Source: Eumeta japonica (taxonomy: Eukaryota; Arthropoda; Insecta; Lepidoptera; Psychidae). Taken from it: a stretch of DNA of 64,000 nucleotides. This document shows positions 60,737-64,000 of this stretch, piece by piece; position 1 is the stretch's first letter, and every line of letters starts with the position of its first letter. Under the pieces are notes generated by a model, which did not search any database, had not been told where the DNA came from, and saw only the letters and a program-made list of their open reading frames with translations. The DNA lies in the NCBI GenBank assembly GCA_005406025.1, contig BGZK01001458.1, positions 1 through 64,000 of the forward strand, written 5' to 3'. The position numbers were made by a program, and so were the translations under genes.

Positions 60737-62450
60737 CAGAAGGTATCGCGTTCGATCTTAGACAGGGGGGTATTGACCAATGAGTTTTTAACTCACGTTA
60801 CATTATACGGCCATCCGTGCCTCGCATTAAGCCGTCGATAGTGGACGTTGTCACCGGCGGTGTATCTATAAAACCTGATGTAACGAACGGAAATCGGAAC
60901 GTAACGAAAATACGTTATGCCCTCCATGCGACTTTCTCTCTGTCTTTCATGAAATTTATTATTTAGTATTTTTTTGTGTAATTTATAGTTCACAATTGTA
61001 TATCTATTGTTTAATAAATGAATATTTTTTCTAAGATATTAAACGAAACTTTGATTTTATTCCTTACTTTGTATTATTTATATCGAAACAAAACTTCGTT
61101 CTTCACGGGGATCCCCGACCGCAAATTTTTAATTGAAAGGGAACACTTTTATATTAATCCCATATAAATATATACCGGAGAAATAAAATAATAAGATTAA
61201 GCAACAGATTAAAAAACTCAGAGATAATGAACGGAAATTGATAATTTTTATGCAAAACCGGACGGCACTTGTGTTTGAACCAATCGATTATTGTGGATTA
61301 AAAAGAAACTTGTCATGATCAGCTGTTTGATGTTTTCTATTATAAATTGAAATTTTGATTGGGGAACTATTAATACTATTAAATTGGGGAGATTTTCAAA
61401 AATCTTAAACTCCATTACATTAATATGAAAATCCATAAAAATTACACCTCAATGTACTCGATCACTCCAAAATCATCTCTCTTGTATAACCGGCAGTAAT
61501 GAAATTTATTAGGTGCTAATTAGGTAAAACAATACAATCATCTAAAACATTTAATAAAAGTAAGAAAGTGCATACAAATACATCCTTCACTCACACATAT
61601 TTTTATAAGTACCTCCATAATTTGTTTATGTGCAATTGTACAGTTCGTTAGGTGTAATTCAAGAGTTATTACTGAGCGTTAAGTATAGGTATGTACCTAA
61701 CTATTACATGCACAATGCAATTCGTCCACTACACCCGTCCTTTGAAGCGAGTATGCGCCATATCGCACGTTCGCACAAATATGACGGCATACTCTACGGT
61801 CAAGATTTAGATAGGCATGCCTACGCATCTAGATGCATGTAGAGTTTTTTTTTCTATGTTTAGAAGGTTCCTTACAAAATTTCTTTATAAATGTGTAGGT
61901 AAATGTAAATTTTCCAATATGGAAGTCGGAGTCAATGCAACGTAAGTTGATATTTATGAAAATGCAATGAACAGGAAAAGTATCAAAGGCAAGTAGAATT
62001 TACCATTTTGTGGAAAGTTTGCAGTAATTATTAACTTGACACGCATTGTATTTTGTTTAGAATTCACTCATTTTTATTGACCGAAGCTGGTCATAGGTAC
62101 CTACCTACCTACTTTTAGTTCATGATCTGTTTGACACCGTTAGAGGTATTTAAAACTTAATTGACACACGAGAATAGATAGACCAATTGCATGTTCATTA
62201 AAAAGGTTTTAAATCAGTGAGAACAAGTCTTTTATTATTTTCCTTTTATTTGACAATTACAAAAAAAACTATTATGATTTATACAGGTAAACATAGTAAT
62301 ACGGGCGGTTGTCACACGTCATTCCTGCTGTCATCGGCCGAAACGTGGAGTCGCTCATGAGCTGCCAAATAGGTTACGCGAACGCTGCCTACATCATCCG
62401 GAATTGACAAGATAATTACTATTAAATGAGAAATTTTGTCGGTATCGGTC
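60737..62450. other. AT-rich noncoding stretch (intron 3 proximal part)
   Basis: No exon continuing the Mxd bHLH is seen here on the minus strand. No repeat boundary recognised. Confidence 0.45.
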
Positions 62451-62454
62451 GGAA

Positions 62455-62635
62455 GCGATGGTTCAAGGTCAACATGACACGGCACGGCACGTGCTCCGTG
62501 CTCGGCCCGTTACCGCCCCGCGAGCGAGCGCCACTCGCCCGCCTGACCCCCGCCGAGCGACCGTCGACGCGGTCACTGTTTATCCGTCCACAGCCTCGGC
62601 CGTAGCGCGCCGACCGTCGATCGAACGCACCGATA
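62455..62635. promoter_or_regulatory. CpG-rich block at the start of Mxd intron 3, with palindromic E-box
   Basis: A CpG-rich segment 20-200 bp downstream of microexon 3. It contains gcacgtgc (CACGTG at 62488-62493) inside a larger imperfect palindrome cacggcacgtgctccgtg. The 60-codon plus frame across it is Arg/Ala/Pro-rich and not credible. A 5'-intronic regulatory element is plausible. Confidence 0.4.
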
Positions 62636-62654
62636 ACTAAACAAGATCACTCAC

Positions 62655-62684
62655 CTGTTCTTTTCCAACTCGTTATGAGTGGTC
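62655..62684 (-). other. Mxd: Mxd microexon 3 (30 nt, bHLH basic region)
   Basis: This 30-base exon sits between a ctgttccag acceptor and a gtgagt donor. Joined to the AG from exon 2 it encodes R-TTHNELEKN plus AG of the next Arg codon. HNELEKNR is the DNA-contacting basic region of MXD proteins; His, Glu and Arg here are the residues that read CACGTG in bHLH factors. The small exon size, phase and sequence fit the MXD family arrangement as I recall it. It is far too short for ORF-based gene finding. Confidence 0.87.
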
Positions 62685-63101
62685 CTGGAACAGAAAGCAT
62701 ACATGTAGGCAACCGCCGCGGCACCGGCATCACAACTTTCGACATAAACAAACTTCACTTTTCCTGTAATTATTTCACTGCACTTGCACTAAGTTCTTTC
62801 GACATCGGCGAGCTCGACTCACCTGCTGCCTTGAGATTTCTTAGTCTTGGGCCTTCTCCCTCCGGTGCGGGACTCCTCGTAGACGGGTAAACTCGACGCG
62901 TATCCGTGTTCCGCTTCTGCAACAAAGAAAACTGCTATTCCGTCAAAATCAGCTGATTTCCGTCGAGCAAAAATAGACGGGAGCCATGTTGACGTATGCG
63001 AGGAGTGCACTCGACGGGCGATTCAAACAAAGAAATTTCGACTCACCTCTATCGCGTCTTTCGATGTATTCGGCGGCTTGCAGGAGGGCAGCAATACTCA
63101 T
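62655..63101 (-). CDS. Mxd: MAX-dimerization (MXD/MAD family) transcriptional repressor, 5' part, three exons
   Basis: Three exons joined by GT-AG introns read through in frame as 59 codons plus two bases. Residues 2-18 (SIAALLQAAEYIERRDR) match the Sin3-interaction domain (SID) of MXD1/MXI1/MXD4, followed by the family hallmark EAEHGYAS.LP. A lysine/arginine-rich linker (RRPKTKKSQGSR) follows, then TTHNELEKN, the start of the bHLH basic region. In this family the SID helix binds the PAH2 domain of Sin3 to recruit histone deacetylase, and the bHLH-zipper pairs with MAX on CACGTG E-boxes, antagonising MYC in the nucleus. The ATG at 63101 is the first in-frame ATG after an in-frame TAA near 63160; the open frame above it contains only a GTG. 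The helix-loop-helix and zipper exons are not seen in the window. Family identity is firm; which MXD paralogue is not. Confidence 0.9.
62823..62916 (-). other. Mxd: Mxd coding exon 2
   Basis: This exon has 94 bases, preceded by a ttgttgcag acceptor and followed by gtgagt. With the G carried from exon 1 it begins GAA (Glu), restoring the family motif REAEHGYAS across the junction. It ends in a Lys/Arg-rich stretch with two bases (AG) left over. Intron 2 (62685-62822) is 138 bp. The conserved split position supports both splice sites. Confidence 0.9.
63047..63101 (-). other. Mxd: Mxd coding exon 1 (SID exon)
   Basis: This exon has 55 coding bases, starts at ATG 63101 with A at -3, and ends in ...AGAG before a strong donor gtgagt. 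It encodes 18 residues plus the first base of a split Glu codon. The hydrophobic face I-ALL-AA--I is the amphipathic SID helix. Intron 1 (62917-63046) is only 130 bp and ends in a pyrimidine-rich tract and ttgcag. Any 5' UTR lies at coordinates above 63101; its transcription start is not determinable by eye. Confidence 0.9.
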
Positions 63102-63159
63102 ATTTAACGTTTGACCTGAGTCCACACGGGTATCCACGAACACGCCGCGACTTTATTCG

Positions 63160-63360
63160 ATAAACTATAAATAAAAGAATCGCTCCGCGGCCCGAAGTTC
63201 ACGACTGCGTTTATCGATGTCAAAAACACACTAGGCGGCTCGGCGACGCGCGATCGTGCACAGCGCTTCGCGATTTGTCGGCCGCGCTCGTGCAGCGCTC
63301 GCCGGGCCAATCGCGGCGCGCCCTTCCCGACAATAAAATAGCTGGTCAATCACGTGAACT
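63160..63360 (-). promoter_or_regulatory. CpG-rich putative promoter of Mxd with E-box, CCAAT and DRE-like sites
   Basis: Immediately upstream of the Mxd start codon, about 63180-63330 is CpG-rich in otherwise AT-rich DNA. It holds a canonical E-box CACGTG at 63351-63356, an inverted CCAAT box at 63307-63311, and a DRE-like site (7 of 8 bases of TATCGATA on the minus strand) at about 63211-63219. CpG-rich sequence and DRE-like sites are common in insect housekeeping-type promoters. The transcription start site is not assigned. Confidence 0.5.
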
Positions 63361-64000
63361 TTATGTTTCCAAACAAAACATTTTTTATCTCCCTCATTGA
63401 GCAATACACTTTTTTTTTTACTTTTTGTGATATATAAGGAATTTGTGATACTGCACGGATTGCAGTATAATAGATACTGAAATAATACTGTTACTAATAA
63501 TTAACTGAAACTTCTTATATACTTAAGATAATATTTTGTTTCTAAGCTCACACCTATTTTCCAGAAGGGTATGTAGACAACACATACACTGTTTGCTTTT
63601 CTGATATTCATCAACTATATAAGGACATTAGATTCAATGATTCATATTTTATCTTTCTCTAATTTCCTACTAATTTAGCCTGAATTTTCTTAAGTATTCC
63701 CTCTATCACACATTTAATTTTTCTCTATGTATTTCCTAAAACAGCACTTTCATTCATCTTTTCCAGATATATTTTTTTTAATTAAAAAATAACCTAATGA
63801 TTGATTGGGAATCAAACTATTGATAAAAAGCACCATGAGACAACAGCTTTTAATAAAACAAATTCATTATGAATATCAATCAATATACAAAGGGTGAGTA
63901 CAATGCATAGACAAAGGGTTTCTACCTAATGATGCAGATTTATTGTTTACAACTGTATACCAATAAGTTGTTTGATATTTTTTCTATTTATTGTAATTTG
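63361..64000. other. AT-rich DNA upstream of Mxd
   Basis: No gene or repeat seen. Base composition changes sharply at the edge of the CpG-rich promoter block. Confidence 0.5.

Larger units (their letters stand above)
1..62654 (-). other. Probable intron 3 of Mxd (at least part, possibly all, of this span)
   Basis: Exon 3 ends at 62655 with a gtgagt donor in the middle of the basic region, so the next exon must lie at lower coordinates. I searched the minus strand by eye for the expected continuation (R-A-H-L-R followed by VPLG and RHTTL-type motifs with an acceptor) and did not find it. Either intron 3 exceeds 62 kb or I missed a short exon. No other multi-exon gene is visible in the span, which consists of transposon relics, simple repeats and CpG-rich islands. 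Confidence 0.4.

Noticed and set aside
63102..63143. Upstream start giving a 14-residue N-terminal extension of the MXD protein
   Set aside because: The codon at 63143 is GTG, not ATG, and an in-frame TAA lies just above; the first in-frame ATG is 63101.
1..64000. CRISPR arrays, operons, ribosome-binding sites, prophage or plasmid features
   Set aside because: The spliced gene, SINEs, mariner and hAT elements show a eukaryotic nuclear genome; none of these bacterial features is present.

Overview
The window is nuclear DNA of an animal, almost certainly a lepidopteran insect; a silkworm-like (bombycoid) source is my best guess but is not proven. The evidence is an AT-rich background broken by short CpG-rich islands, mariner, hAT and Penelope relics, tRNA-headed SINEs with a tail typical of Lepidoptera (the stretch around 'tgcctcggagagcacg'), and interspersed modules I know from moth genomes, such as 'agcttttgcccgcggct' and 'ggtatttcac..gtcgagccg..ctc'.

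The only conventional gene I can support is at the right end on the minus strand: the 5' part of a MAX-dimerization (MXD/MAD/MXI1) repressor gene. Three coding exons (63101-63047, 62916-62823, 62684-62655) join in frame and encode the Sin3-interaction helix, a basic linker and the start of the bHLH basic region. The third exon is a 30-nt microexon. The rest of the bHLH-zipper is not visible to the left, so much or all of 1-62654 may be intron 3 of this gene; this is inference.

The remaining ~62 kb has no long convincing ORF. It holds: four mariner relics (1.4-2.5 kb, 10.2-11.1 kb, 35.7-36.8 kb, 55.1-55.3 kb); a hAT element with intact 8-bp target duplication (37.5-38.5 kb); a hAT-type MITE with 8-bp duplication (60.6-60.7 kb); a Penelope-like fragment with a GIY-YIG relic and a candidate hammerhead core (26.0-26.7 kb); a foldback MITE family (26.7 and 47.2-47.5 kb); a second foldback element (39.2-39.4 kb); two SINEs; and microsatellites. 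CpG-rich islands lie near 3.1, 4.3, 18.1, 19.6, 28.7, 32.4, 39-40, 43.2, 48.6 and 62.5-63.3 kb; these could be regulatory.

Two patterns are not explained by standard classes. First, at least six near-perfect short hairpins share a loop of exactly four bases, two of them side by side inside a mariner copy in an arrangement that suggests replication template switching. Second, a dispersed, degenerate ~6-bp-period repeat built on GATTCC/GATCTC-like words recurs at six or more loci.
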